Shown: positions 18,765 through 27,713, numbered from the stretch's first letter. The stretch is DNA of 64,000 nucleotides from VXMO01 sp965219405 (GCA_965219405.1 OZ244736.1:868001-932000); one strand, 5' to 3'. Made by a program: numbers and translations. The notes: generated from the sequence alone by a model not told the origin.

Positions 18765-20300
18765 TCAAGCATATTCGGTGATCGGCTGCGCGAGGATCCA
18801 GAGGCTGACCATCGTGTAGCCGACCATCAGGACGAGCATGGCGCGCTGGCTTCTCAAGGCCACGTCATGCGCACCAAAGTGCCGCAGCGCCGTGGCGTGC
18901 GCCAGGAAGACGGCGATGACGTGGCCGATGATGATGGCGACAATCGCCAATATCCAGACGAACTGCGCGTTGACGATGCCGATGTTGACCTGGTAATCGG
19001 ACGTGCCGAACAGGTCCCAGCCCAACCCGAACGGGTCGGAGACGTGGGGGATTACCACCTGCCCCTGGATAAGCAGATAGGAGAAGAAATGAGCGAGGTG
19101 ATAGGCGAAGGCAATGGGCACAAGGGAGAGGGCAAAGACGCGGGCAGCGGCCATCGTGTCCCGTGTGCCCGGCTCTTCGCCTGAGCGGGCCATGACGGCG
19201 CAGAAGAGGAGGTAGGCGGCCACGAATATCCCTGCGAATGCTATAAGGCCGGCGGTGTTCACCAGAGTGACGGCAGTAGACGTCCATCCGGGCGAATTGA
19301 CGAATGCCCAATGGACGATTCGCGCCCAGGGAGGTGTGTCCTGCAGGCCGTCAAACGTGACGGTGGACAGGAGCACGACGACGAGAATCATGTAGGAGGT
19401 CGTTGTGCCCGCGACGTTGAGTAGCCCTGCGCCGGGCGGTCTCAAGCCAAGCTCCCGTCGTTCGGATGGAGCAGCGCGAAAGGCCTCGACATCATCGATG
19501 GATTCTGGCTCGCCTGATTCGGACACGACGCGCAATTCCGTTGGGGCGAATCGGGCGAGGACGCCAAAGATGAGAGAAAAGACATCCGCGTTGCGCATCC
19601 ACGCGTCCGCTCCGAAGATGGCCATACCCCACCACGTGATCATGCAGTAGCCGATGACGGCAATGGCGAGCGATAGCGGCTCCGCAGAGCCCTCGTAGGC
19701 AATCTCAAACCATGCGAAGAGTGCGAAGACGATGACGGCGGGCCAAGAACTCCATGCCGGAGGGTAGGCGGAGTCGTCCTGTCCGAAACTCAGACCGCCG
19801 GGGATGATGCGCAGCGCGAGCGCGTCCATCCACTCGTAAATCGTGCGGACGGGATTGATCAGGCCCCAGACGTTTCCTATAAGCGCGGATGCGAATGCGA
19901 TGCCGACCCACCAGTAGACCCATACGAGGACGGGGGCGATGTTCACCGTTGAACGGTTGACGCCCAACGCGCCGGCGAGCAGCACGAGCAGAAGCAGCAA
20001 GACACTGAGGACGCGCAGCGTCTGAATGACAGGCGCGCTCGCCAACACCCGGACGGGCCAAAGCTTGAGCAAGTTGAAACGGGGGTAGTCCGTTGCGCTT
20101 GGTGTTCGGCGCACAAAGACGGCGACGATGATGAACGACAGGGCGACTGCCAACCCCGCGCCCGTCACATAGAGAGATAAGGGCAGGGGCAGATCATATT
20201 TCTCACCGAAGCCGTGAGCGAATGCGACTCCGGGGATGAGCCAAGCGAGAACCGCTAGCGCGGTCGCAAGCGGGACAATGGATACAGCGAGCCTCTTCAT
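18765..20300 (-). CDS. Multi-pass membrane protein, function unknown
   Basis: 511 residues. A signal-like N-terminal helix ends in FAHGFGEKYDLPLPL, then roughly twelve hydrophobic segments follow, with conserved-looking NPVRTIYEW and GADAWMRNADVFS between them. I recall homologues labelled as fenitrothion-hydrolase-like membrane proteins, but that name rests on one enzyme and I would not transfer it. The gene starts 15 bases after a His/Met-rich lipoprotein gene on the same strand, so the pair probably works together at the outer face of the membrane. A role in copper or redox handling is possible but not shown. Confidence 0.7.
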   Translation of the reverse strand: MKRLAVSIVPLATALAVLAWLIPGVAFAHGFGEKYDLPLPLSLYVTGAGLAVALSFIIVAVFVRRTPSATDYPRFNLLKLWPVRVLASAPVIQTLRVLSVLLLLLVLLAGALGVNRSTVNIAPVLVWVYWWVGIAFASALIGNVWGLINPVRTIYEWMDALALRIIPGGLSFGQDDSAYPPAWSSWPAVIVFALFAWFEIAYEGSAEPLSLAIAVIGYCMITWWGMAIFGADAWMRNADVFSLIFGVLARFAPTELRVVSESGEPESIDDVEAFRAAPSERRELGLRPPGAGLLNVAGTTTSYMILVVVLLSTVTFDGLQDTPPWARIVHWAFVNSPGWTSTAVTLVNTAGLIAFAGIFVAAYLLFCAVMARSGEEPGTRDTMAAARVFALSLVPIAFAYHLAHFFSYLLIQGQVVIPHVSDPFGLGWDLFGTSDYQVNIGIVNAQFVWILAIVAIIIGHVIAVFLAHATALRHFGAHDVALRSQRAMLVLMVGYTMVSLWILAQPITEYA

Positions 20301-20315
20301 TGCGGCTCGCTTATT

Positions 20316-21086
20316 CTACGGCCTGACTTCGAGAGTGGCGATCACCGACTCAGGGATGCCGGCGGCGGACGTATTCTCACCTGACATGCTGGCCATGTCA
20401 TGGTCTCCGGCCATCGGCGTGTCGTCCATGTTCATGCCGTCAGCGATTCCGACAGTTGTTGAATCCTCCGCATCGTACAGGCAATGATTCTGGTCGGCGA
20501 GGGTGGCCGCGAAGACCTTATCGCCCATCCCATCAACAGCCAACGTCACGCTGGAACGGGAATACATGCCGTAGTCCACGCCATCAATGGTCAGATGCCA
20601 GTGTCCGCCCTCCGGCTCGATCTCAAAATTCTCCACGTCGACCTCAATGAAGACGTTGCCCTCCGTGCGAGACTCGGCTGCGGTTATCTCGATACCGGGC
20701 TGCGGTTCGCCTGCGGGAACGGACACGCGGCATGCCTCGCCGGAGGCGTGGACGTGTACCCCCTCAGCGGAGTGGATGGTGATGTTGAACCGGCCGGTGG
20801 CATCGGCGGTAAAGGCCATTGGCTCAGTGACGCCGGGCTGCACGGCCAATTCGATGTCATAGCCGTGCAGGTGGACGAGCACAGGTACGTCAGAGGTCCA
20901 GTCGATGGTGATGTTGTCGTTCTGATTGACGGTGAGGAGGGATTCGCCGGTCAATTCGCCTCCGGCGAGGTCCATTTCAAAGGCGATGTCCTGCGGCTCA
21001 CGATCCTCGCAGGCTGCGGCGAGGAGCGCGGCCAGAACTATGGCCGTCGCAATCCCTACCGTTTTCGACAGAATCCTGGATTTCAA
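20316..21086 (-). CDS. Lipoprotein with cupredoxin-like and Met/His-rich segments
   Basis: 256 residues. A signal peptide ends in LLAAAC (Cys26), so the mature protein is lipid-anchored. The body has two beta-rich parts: one with VPVLVHLHGYDIEL and FNITIHSAEGVHVH, like cupredoxin-type copper domains, and one with GGHWHLTIDGVDYG. The C-terminal stretch is rich in Met, Asp and His (NMDDTPMAGDHDMASMSG), typical of extracellular copper binding. It is the first gene of a pair with the membrane protein downstream. Together with copA at 32238 this suggests copper handling, though direct proof is lacking. Confidence 0.7.
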   Translation of the reverse strand: MKSRILSKTVGIATAIVLAALLAAACEDREPQDIAFEMDLAGGELTGESLLTVNQNDNITIDWTSDVPVLVHLHGYDIELAVQPGVTEPMAFTADATGRFNITIHSAEGVHVHASGEACRVSVPAGEPQPGIEITAAESRTEGNVFIEVDVENFEIEPEGGHWHLTIDGVDYGMYSRSSVTLAVDGMGDKVFAATLADQNHCLYDAEDSTTVGIADGMNMDDTPMAGDHDMASMSGENTSAAGIPESVIATLEVRP

Positions 21087-21269
21087 AGGTCGCCTTGCAT
21101 CGCAGTCTTTTGCGGCGGTCGGTCCGGCTATCGCCCGTTAAGGGGAACGTCTTTCGGAGTGGCGTGGTTAGATTTGAGTGTAGCGGAGGGAGGCGAAAAC
21201 GGGGATGACGGAGGGGGGCGGGGGGAGTGACCTTTGACTGCGCTTAGGGTGAGCGGTGGGTGGGTGGGG

Positions 21270-22103
21270 TTAGAGGTCTTTGAGGATGTCTTCGGAGAGG
21301 GGGCGGGTGTGTTCGCTTGTGGGGAATGTGCCGTCGCGGACTTCCTGGGCATATTCGTTGACGGCGGCTCGGATTGTATCACTCAGATCCGCGTAGCGCT
21401 TGACGTGCCGCCCGACGTGGTCTGAGACGATGCCGAGCATGTCGCTCACCACCTGCACCTGGCCGTCGCAATGCGGGCCGGAGCCGATGCCGATGGTGGG
21501 GATGCTGAGGCGGTCGGTGATGATCTGTGAGAGTTGTTCAGGCACGAGTTCCAGCACGATGGAGAACGCACCCGCTTCTTGTACGGCCACTGCGTCACGG
21601 ATCATCTTGCGCGCGTCCTCAATGTTGCGACGCCCCTGGAAACGGCGTCCGATCTGGAACTCGGACTGTGGTGTGAATCCGATGTGGCCCATGACAGGAA
21701 TGCCACGGTCGACGAGCGTCCTGATCGTCTCCGCCATGACCTCGCCGCCCTCGAGTTTGACGCTTTGCGCGCCGGCCTCCTGTAAGAATCGCGCGGCGTT
21801 GCGCAGGGCATCCTGCGAGCCGGTCTGGTACGACATGAACGGCATATCCGCGATGACGAGGGCATTCTTTGTTCCGCGCGCCACGGCTCCGGTGTGGTGG
21901 ATCATGTCGTCCATCGTGACGGAGACGGTGGAGTCGTAGCCGAGCACGACGTTTCCGAGGCTGTCGCCGACGAGGATGGCCGGGACGCCGGACTCGTCAA
22001 TAGCGCACGCGGTGTAGTAGTCGTAGGCGGTCAGAACCGGAAAGCGCTCGCCCCGGTCCTTGAACTCCTGGATCGTCTTGATGGTTGTGCGCACGGGCGT
22101 CAT
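21270..22103 (-). CDS. panB: 3-methyl-2-oxobutanoate hydroxymethyltransferase (PanB)
   Basis: 277 residues, normal length. It transfers a hydroxymethyl group from methylene-tetrahydrofolate to 2-oxoisovalerate, making ketopantoate for pantothenate and CoA. Family motifs are LTAYDYYTA, VGDSLGNVVLGY (metal and substrate binding), DMPFMSYQ, VKLEGG, PVMGHIGFTPQS and the GIGSGPHCDGQVQVV block. It is the last gene of a minus-strand cluster with panD 30 bases upstream. CoA supply fits the CoA-rich metabolism of the window. panC is not present here. Confidence 0.96.
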   Translation of the reverse strand: MTPVRTTIKTIQEFKDRGERFPVLTAYDYYTACAIDESGVPAILVGDSLGNVVLGYDSTVSVTMDDMIHHTGAVARGTKNALVIADMPFMSYQTGSQDALRNAARFLQEAGAQSVKLEGGEVMAETIRTLVDRGIPVMGHIGFTPQSEFQIGRRFQGRRNIEDARKMIRDAVAVQEAGAFSIVLELVPEQLSQIITDRLSIPTIGIGSGPHCDGQVQVVSDMLGIVSDHVGRHVKRYADLSDTIRAAVNEYAQEVRDGTFPTSEHTRPLSEDILKDL

Positions 22104-22133
22104 TCCCTTGCCGCAGCGCCGGCGAGTCGCGTC

Positions 22134-22514
22134 CTAGTAGTAGCTGCGGGCTTCGATGCGGTTGGTGCGGGAGACGATGCGATTACGGGCATCGACGCGT
22201 ACGATGCGCGGGCTAACGCGGCAGGCATCCTCCTCAGACATGTGCAAGAAATGAAGGACGATGATCAGGTCCCGCTCACGCACCAGCAAACCGGCCGCGC
22301 CATTCACGCAGACCTGGCCGGAGCCACGCTCGCCCTCGATGGCATACGTCTCAAGGCGCGCGCCATTCGTAATGTCCAGCACCTGCACGAGTTCATAGGG
22401 CAGGATGCCGGCGGCGTCCATCAAATCAGGGTCGATCGTTATCGAGCCCTCGTAGTCAACGTTTGCCTCGGTCACGGTGGCGCGGTGAATCTTCCCGGCC
22501 AGCATTGTGCGCAT
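22134..22514 (-). CDS. panD: Aspartate 1-decarboxylase (PanD)
   Basis: 126 residues, the usual length of the pro-enzyme. It makes beta-alanine from aspartate for pantothenate. The self-cleavage site is seen as YEGSITID: the chain breaks before Ser25, which becomes the pyruvoyl cofactor. Other motifs are MLAGKIHRATVTEANVDYEG and NGARLETYAI. Two adjacent ATG codons (22517 and 22514) could serve; the second gives the usual MRTML start. It lies between the DUF2520 gene and panB in the same operon. Confidence 0.96.
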   Translation of the reverse strand: MRTMLAGKIHRATVTEANVDYEGSITIDPDLMDAAGILPYELVQVLDITNGARLETYAIEGERGSGQVCVNGAAGLLVRERDLIIVLHFLHMSEEDACRVSPRIVRVDARNRIVSRTNRIEARSYY

Positions 22515-22525
22515 CATCGGTTCGT

Positions 22526-23419
22526 CTATCCTGTCGTCTCTGATGGCTCGCCCACCAGGGCGAGAATTTCCGCTCCTCTCGTCCCATCGAGCCGTTGCGC
22601 GTCCACGGCAATCTTTGCCGTGGCCTGCGCGAGCGCCGCGTATAAGGGTACTACGCTCGGCAAGGTTGCCTGCAACTGCTCAAGGTGCGCCTGCACGGTC
22701 CCGAGGTCTCCCCGGACTATCGGGCCTGTCAGCGCGGCGGCCGCCCCATCGCGTTCGATATTCCCCACCGTTCCACGAATGAGTGGCAGCAGCGCCCGCA
22801 AGGCTTGCGACTGATTGTACCCGAATTGCGCCCAAAGGCCAGCGGCCTCGGCAATAATCGCGACCAAATAGTTGGACGCGAGCACACCCGAGATGTGATA
22901 CAAGGCGCGCGATTTCTCATTGATGTCGATGGCGTGGCCGTGGAGTGCATGGGCCATGTCACGCAGCTGATGGTGCAGGGCGGGGCTCCTGCTTTCAATG
23001 GCGAATGTCACATTTTCAAGTGTTGTGGGTTCCCTCGCATTAGGAGGGAAGGTATAGAGGGGATGGAATCCGCCGATCATTGCGCCGTAGCCGCTGGCGC
23101 ATTCCAACACGCTCACAGGTGTTCCGCCGGAGCAGTGGACGGCCGCCATGCCATCGCGCCACGGCACGCTTTCCGCGACGGAGCCGATCACGTCATCCGG
23201 CACGGTCAGAAAAACGGTGTCGGCCAGGTCAACGAGCAATCCCGCCTGCTGGGTATGTATCGCTCCGCCCATGTGACCGGCAAGGTCTTTGGCGCGCGGC
23301 CCGTTGCGACTCATGATTGCCGTGATGTTGTATCCGGCATCGGCGAGACCGATGGCGAGCGCCGTGCCAACGGCTCCCGCGCCGAGAATGCCGACCCTGT
23401 CACCGCGGAGCGTCGTCAT
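22526..23419 (-). CDS. Rossmann/DUF2520 reductase, probable ketopantoate reductase of PanG type
   Basis: 297 residues. The N-terminus is a dinucleotide-binding fold (VGILGAGAVGTALAIGLADAGY), followed by a C-terminal all-helical DUF2520 domain (HISGVLASNYLVAII, residues about 175-190). From memory, PanG of Francisella and Enterococcus is a ketopantoate reductase of this domain family. The location directly before panD and panB, with no panE in sight, supports that role. Its start overlaps the stop of the P1 peptidase gene by four bases (ATGA). Without an assay it remains an inference. Confidence 0.75.
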   Translation of the reverse strand: MTTLRGDRVGILGAGAVGTALAIGLADAGYNITAIMSRNGPRAKDLAGHMGGAIHTQQAGLLVDLADTVFLTVPDDVIGSVAESVPWRDGMAAVHCSGGTPVSVLECASGYGAMIGGFHPLYTFPPNAREPTTLENVTFAIESRSPALHHQLRDMAHALHGHAIDINEKSRALYHISGVLASNYLVAIIAEAAGLWAQFGYNQSQALRALLPLIRGTVGNIERDGAAAALTGPIVRGDLGTVQAHLEQLQATLPSVVPLYAALAQATAKIAVDAQRLDGTRGAEILALVGEPSETTG

Positions 23420-24450
23420 TGCCTGAGGTTTCCATTCATGCCGGAAATATGCTCTGCGGCGGACGGGATACCGGCAATGCCCGTGGCGGAGCGAATCGCA
23501 TTGATGATGGCGCTTTCGACCACTTCCGCCGCCGCCGCGCCAATGGGCGTGAGTCCAAAGGTGTCCATCGGCTGTGTGTCCGGCGGAGCGGTGGAGACAA
23601 AGAAGAGCGTGTCACCGTCGCCCATCCCGTATGAGGGAAGGATGGCGCGGGCGATGCCACTGTGGGCCATCATGGCAAGCCGGTTGGCTTGCGCGACGGT
23701 CAGGGGCGCGTCCGTTGCGACGACTCCGATGGTGGTGTTCGTCGCCTGCTGCCCGAATCGACCGCCCGGCCCGCGTCTATTCCCGCTGCGCAGGATTTCA
23801 CGCGTGCTGAGGAAAGGCGGCCCGTCTGCGCGATCATTGCGCGGACCGGCGATAATCGTGCCGGTTTCGGGATCGATGATGTCGCCAAGGGCGTTGACGA
23901 CCATAACCGCGCCAATTCGGTGTCCGCTCGCCAGATCCATGGCTGCGTTGCCAACGCCGCCCTTTAGGGAGTGATCCTGCCCGAGCGCCTTGGCGACGGT
24001 CGCGCCGGTTCCCGCGCCGATGCTGCCTGACTCGGCGGGCGCGTCCGAGGCCTCGCGCGCGCCGTCAAGGCCGAAATCGCGCGTTACCCGCCGATCCGTG
24101 CCTCCGATGCCAAGGTCATAGATCACCGCGCCTGGAACGATGGGAACGACGCCGCCAGGGGTGGGGAATCCGATGCCCTCCACCTCAAGGTGGCGCATGA
24201 TGCCCTCTGCGACGTTCATGCCAAAGGCGCTGCCGCCGGTGAGGAAGATGGAATGGACGCGCTCAACGAGGGTGCCGGGGCGGAGGAGATCGGTCTCGCG
24301 CGTGCCGGGAGCGGCGCCGCGGACCTCGACGCCGCCAATCGCACCGTACTCCGGGAACAGCAGCACGGTCGTTCCCGTCACCGCATCCCTATCCGTGATG
24401 TGCGCGAGTCGGACGCCCGAAACGGACGTGATTGTCCGGTTCTCGTTCAT
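23416..24450 (-). CDS. P1-family (DmpA-like) N-terminal-nucleophile aminopeptidase
   Basis: About 344 residues. These proteins cleave themselves before a Ser/Thr that becomes the nucleophile. Here the site is NTTIGVVATDA (near residue 250), in a well-kept context. Other family motifs are GGSAFGMNVAEGIMRHLE and VPIVPGAVIYDLG. Members include DmpA, beta-aminopeptidases and the pantetheine hydrolase ThnT. Because the gene opens the pantothenate cluster and overlaps the next gene by four bases, recycling of a pantothenate or pantetheine compound is an attractive guess. I chose ATG 24450 (MNENRTITSVSGVRLAH) since this matches family starts; the open frame goes 25 codons further. Confidence 0.85.
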   Translation of the reverse strand: MNENRTITSVSGVRLAHITDRDAVTGTTVLLFPEYGAIGGVEVRGAAPGTRETDLLRPGTLVERVHSIFLTGGSAFGMNVAEGIMRHLEVEGIGFPTPGGVVPIVPGAVIYDLGIGGTDRRVTRDFGLDGAREASDAPAESGSIGAGTGATVAKALGQDHSLKGGVGNAAMDLASGHRIGAVMVVNALGDIIDPETGTIIAGPRNDRADGPPFLSTREILRSGNRRGPGGRFGQQATNTTIGVVATDAPLTVAQANRLAMMAHSGIARAILPSYGMGDGDTLFFVSTAPPDTQPMDTFGLTPIGAAAAEVVESAIINAIRSATGIAGIPSAAEHISGMNGNLRQ

Positions 24451-24592
24451 GAGACGCGCAGGGCGTCCCAACAGCGCATTTGCGCCATGCGTGCTGCCCC
24501 TCCTCCCGTTCAGGCGGCGCGCCACGTAAAACAGAATGATACAGCGTGAAGCCGTGTTGCGGGGCTAATTCGGGCACGGTTATGCTGAATGA

Positions 24593-25387
24593 GTGATGCG
24601 TTTCCACCCCGTTGCCCCGAGATTACCGTTGCTTGCCGTATTTGCCGTGGCCATCGGCATTGCCTTGGCCATTGGAGCGATGGCGTGCGAGGTACAAGAA
24701 GACACGCCCACGCCGGCCCCGATCCCCACGTTCACTCCGATTCCGACGGCAACGCCAATTGCCGTCGCAGCTGATGAGACACCGGGGACGAGCTCCGTAT
24801 CAGGATGCCCGACACCGGTGGCTGCCACGCCGATAGAGAGAGAGGAGACCCTGACAGTGACTGAGAAACTGAACCGTTGGTCCGCGCCGCCCGAGATGCA
24901 GATCGATCCGTCGAAGTGCTATTCGGCGACGTTCGAGACGGATGTCGGCAACTTCGTCATCGAGTTGACGGCGGACAAGACACCTATCACCGTCAACAGC
25001 TTCGTTTTCCTGGCCCGAGAGGGGTACTACGACAACACGACGTTCCACCGCGTGATCCCGGATTTCATGGCGCAAGCCGGCGACCCCTCCGGCACAGGCA
25101 CGGGCGGCCCCGGCTACACCATCCAGGATGAGTTTGATCAGACACTTCGCCATGACGGCCCGGGCATCCTCTCCATGGCCAACGTTGGACGCCCAAACAC
25201 GGGCGGCGGACAGTTCTTCATCACGTTTGGTCCGACGCCGTGGCTCGACAATGCACACGCCGTCTTCGGACGCGTGACCGAGGGCATGGACGTGGTGCAG
25301 TCAATCCGCATCAGAGATCCGCAATCAGACCCGAATCCCGGCACCAGCCTCCATAGCGTGACAATCACGGAAACAGACGCGAATTAG
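24593..25387 (+). CDS. Cyclophilin-type peptidyl-prolyl isomerase lipoprotein
   Basis: 264 residues. A membrane-anchor region ends AIGAMAC (lipobox-like), followed by a long Thr/Pro spacer (TPTPAPIPTFTPIPTATP) common in Chloroflexota surface lipoproteins. The cyclophilin domain fills residues about 105-260 with FHRVIPDFMAQAGD, MANVGRPNTGGGQFFIT and TPWLDNAHAVFG, so the catalytic Arg and the Trp are present. It would fold proteins outside the membrane. TATGCT at 24581-24586 is six bases before GTG 24593, which suggests a leaderless GTG start; ATG 24596 is the next codon. Confidence 0.9.
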   Translation: MMRFHPVAPRLPLLAVFAVAIGIALAIGAMACEVQEDTPTPAPIPTFTPIPTATPIAVAADETPGTSSVSGCPTPVAATPIEREETLTVTEKLNRWSAPPEMQIDPSKCYSATFETDVGNFVIELTADKTPITVNSFVFLAREGYYDNTTFHRVIPDFMAQAGDPSGTGTGGPGYTIQDEFDQTLRHDGPGILSMANVGRPNTGGGQFFITFGPTPWLDNAHAVFGRVTEGMDVVQSIRIRDPQSDPNPGTSLHSVTITETDAN

Positions 25388-25432
25388 GCATTGTCGCGCG
25401 GGGCTTAACGCGCCATAATGTCGCCATTCCGA

Positions 25433-25457
25433 GCGTTCGCTCGTTGATGGCGAACGC
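25433..25457. terminator. Hairpin after the cyclophilin gene
   Basis: GCGTTCGC (25433-25440), a nine-base loop, then GCGAACGC (25450-25457). It lies between the cyclophilin stop and the acyl-CoA dehydrogenase. There is no T-run, so termination is only possible. Confidence 0.35.
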
Positions 25458-25501
25458 AGGACGGACGATGGTTCTCCGGAGCCACGGGAGGGGTGAATAC
25501 G

Positions 25502-26716
25502 ATGGATTTTCGGCTTGATGCCGCCGATCAGGCACTGCAGGACGAGGCGCGCGAATTTACGCGAACCGAATGGAGCGAGAAGGTCGCGGATCCGCGCGGG
25601 TGGGATGAGATTGGCTTGCTGTCTCCGTATCACGCGGACACGGACGCGCTGCAGGCACAGCGTGATTTCTCAAAGAAGCTGGTGGATAAGGGCTGGTGGA
25701 CGATGCACTGGCCGGAGGAATACGGCGGCCGCGCCGTTTCCATTGAAACCCAGCTTGCCTACCGTGAAGGTATGGCTTACGAGGGCGCGCCGGCATCGTT
25801 CGGAGGTGGCCTGGTTGCCCCCGTACTGATGATTCATGGCTCGGACTGGCAGAAGGAAGAGTTTCTGCCAAAGGTTGCCAACGCGGACATCGATTTCGCG
25901 CAAGGGTTTTCGGAGCCGAACGCCGGCTCTGACCTGGCAAGCCTCCAAACCCGCGCCGTCCGTGACGGCGACGATTACGTGATCAACGGTCAGAAGATCT
26001 GGACGTCCGGCGCGCACTATGGGGAGTGGTACCACGTGCTGGTTCGCACCGACCCGGACGCCCCAAAGCACCGCGGCATCAGCTACGTTCTGATGCAGCT
26101 GCGCGATGATGACGGCGAAATCACGCCCGGTGTCACACTGCGGCCCCTGTACGACATGACGGGAACGCGCCGCTGGAGCGAGGTCTTCTTTGACAACGTC
26201 CGCGTTCCGGTGCGCAACCTCATCGGTGAGGAGAACCGCGGTTGGTACGCGGCGATGACGACGCTCTCCTTTGAGCGCTCCGGCATCGAGACCGCCGCCA
26301 AGTTCCTCGGCGAGCTTGACCGGTTTATCGCCGTTATCCGGGAGACCCGCTTCAACGGCGAGGATGTGCTGAACGACCCGCTGATTAGGCACAAGGTCGC
26401 CGACCTCAAGATCGAGTTGGAGACACGCCGCATGCTTTCATACCGCGTCGCGTTCATGCAGTCGCGCGGCGAGCTGCCTGTGAAGGAAGGCTCCATGGGC
26501 AAGGCGTGGGGCGACAACCTGGGCAAGAAGTGGCCGCAACTGATGGCGAGCATTTTGCAGGAGTACGGCCGGCTTGGCCTCGGCGAACCGCGTGCTCCCA
26601 TGGGCGGCTACCCCGGCTTCCGCTACGAAGCCATGCACGGGAGCGGCCTCGGCGGCGGCACCACGGAAGTGCAGCGCAACCTCATCGCGCAGAGGGGTCT
26701 GGGACTGCCGCGGTAA
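25502..26716 (+). CDS. Acyl-CoA dehydrogenase (FAD-dependent), copy 1
   Basis: 404 residues, normal for the family. It oxidises acyl-CoA to enoyl-CoA with FAD. Visible parts are the FAD/substrate region FSEPNAGSDLASLQTRAVRDGDDYVINGQKIWTSGA (broken here only for description: FSEPNAGSD then VINGQKIWTSGA, residues about 138-165) and the C-terminal GGGTTEVQRNLIAQRGLGLPR segment. The glutamate that serves as base in MCAD is Gly at this place, as in many bacterial FadE proteins that take it from another helix. GGGAGGGG before ATG 25502 decides the start over GTG 25493. The gene ends at a strong terminator. Substrate unknown. Confidence 0.93.
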   Translation: MDFRLDAADQALQDEAREFTRTEWSEKVADPRGWDEIGLLSPYHADTDALQAQRDFSKKLVDKGWWTMHWPEEYGGRAVSIETQLAYREGMAYEGAPASFGGGLVAPVLMIHGSDWQKEEFLPKVANADIDFAQGFSEPNAGSDLASLQTRAVRDGDDYVINGQKIWTSGAHYGEWYHVLVRTDPDAPKHRGISYVLMQLRDDDGEITPGVTLRPLYDMTGTRRWSEVFFDNVRVPVRNLIGEENRGWYAAMTTLSFERSGIETAAKFLGELDRFIAVIRETRFNGEDVLNDPLIRHKVADLKIELETRRMLSYRVAFMQSRGELPVKEGSMGKAWGDNLGKKWPQLMASILQEYGRLGLGEPRAPMGGYPGFRYEAMHGSGLGGGTTEVQRNLIAQRGLGLPR

Positions 26717-26778
26717 TTTTAAAGTTCGCGATCAGAGTCGTTTGGCCCGTGTAGCTGGAACTCCGCGTTCCGGCTTGT

Positions 26779-26824
26779 AGAGAGAGGAGCGGGCGCGCCA
26801 ATTGGCGCGCCCGCTCCTCTCTCT
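26779..26824. terminator. Perfect 46-bp palindrome, bidirectional terminator
   Basis: Two 23-base arms pair without a mismatch around a central AATT (the outer arms are purine-rich on one side and pyrimidine-rich on the other). It fills the space between two convergent genes and touches the stop of the minus-strand methyltransferase. It most likely ends transcription of both. Confidence 0.75.
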
Positions 26825-26825
26825 T

Positions 26826-27713
26826 CTACGGGCTAACTTTCCACGTGATGATGGCGGCGCGGCGGGGGGCGATGCCGGTGACGGTGTAGCCGCGATCCGT
26901 CTCTTCCAGGAGTTCATCGAGTGCGGCGAGTAGCCTGGAATCCTCCGGCGTGTTTTCCTCTACGTCAAGTCGACGGCGAATCTGCATTGTGATTTCGTCA
27001 CGGTCGCGGCCCATGACGGGGACCTCCGGTGGGAGCATGGTGACGTCGGGGTGGATATTCATTGCCCAGAGGAGTTGAAGCAGTTCGGGCACGCCGGGCA
27101 TCGGGGTCGGCGCAGCGCCGTAGACGCGCTCGTAGAAGGGGACTTCCAGGGCGGAGGGCGGTTCGATCATCTCGATGATGGCGACGCGGTCAGTGGCGTG
27201 CTCCTGCATCCTGGTGATGAACGCCGCGCCCTCCGGCACGTGGTGCAGGACGAGCGAACAAAGGACGAGATCAGCGGCCGTGACGTCTGCGTCTTCCCAC
27301 CTCTCGTTTAAGGCAGTGATGTTGGACAGCCCGGCGTCGGCGGCGCGATCCTGCAGTATGCCGACAGCTTCATCGGACGGTTCGATGACCGTGACGTGTT
27401 CTGCGCGCGTGGCGAGCGGCAGCGCGAATCGTCCCGCGCCGCCGCCAACGTCGAGAATTGTTGCGTCTGAATCAATCAAAGCAAAGAGGGCGTTCACAGC
27501 AGGATCGTCTGTTCGATGAATGTCTCGTGGGCGGTTTGTGTATGAGAATCCGCCGTGGCCGCCGTGAACGTGACCGCCGTCATGGTCACTACCCTCATGG
27601 TCATCGTGATGGTGGTCGTGTCCCGGGGCGTGGCCGCTCCGCAGCGCCGTTGCCTCACGGTCGTGGGCGAGGATTCGCTCGCGCCATGCGTCGATTGCAG
27701 ATTGGGTTGTCAT
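26826..27713 (-). CDS. SAM-dependent methyltransferase with a His-rich N-terminal insert
   Basis: 295 residues. The catalytic class I fold is clear: DVGGGAGRFALPLA (motif I, near residue 87), VTVIEPSD (motif II) and LVLCSLVLHHVPEG (motif IV region). Before it, at residues 30-55, is an insert extremely rich in His, Asp and Gly (for example HDHHHDDHEG), looking like a metal sensor or store. I chose ATG 27713 (MTTQSAIDAW); the open frame extends 18 codons upstream. It lies between two acyl-CoA dehydrogenase genes but on the other strand. The methyl acceptor is unknown. Confidence 0.85.
   Translation of the reverse strand: MTTQSAIDAWRERILAHDREATALRSGHAPGHDHHHDDHEGSDHDGGHVHGGHGGFSYTNRPRDIHRTDDPAVNALFALIDSDATILDVGGGAGRFALPLATRAEHVTVIEPSDEAVGILQDRAADAGLSNITALNERWEDADVTAADLVLCSLVLHHVPEGAAFITRMQEHATDRVAIIEMIEPPSALEVPFYERVYGAAPTPMPGVPELLQLLWAMNIHPDVTMLPPEVPVMGRDRDEITMQIRRRLDVEENTPEDSRLLAALDELLEETDRGYTVTGIAPRRAAIITWKVSP

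Noticed and set aside
22685..23974. 429-codon plus-strand frame across the DUF2520 and P1 peptidase genes
   Set aside because: It runs across two genes with clear protein families on the other strand and resembles no protein.
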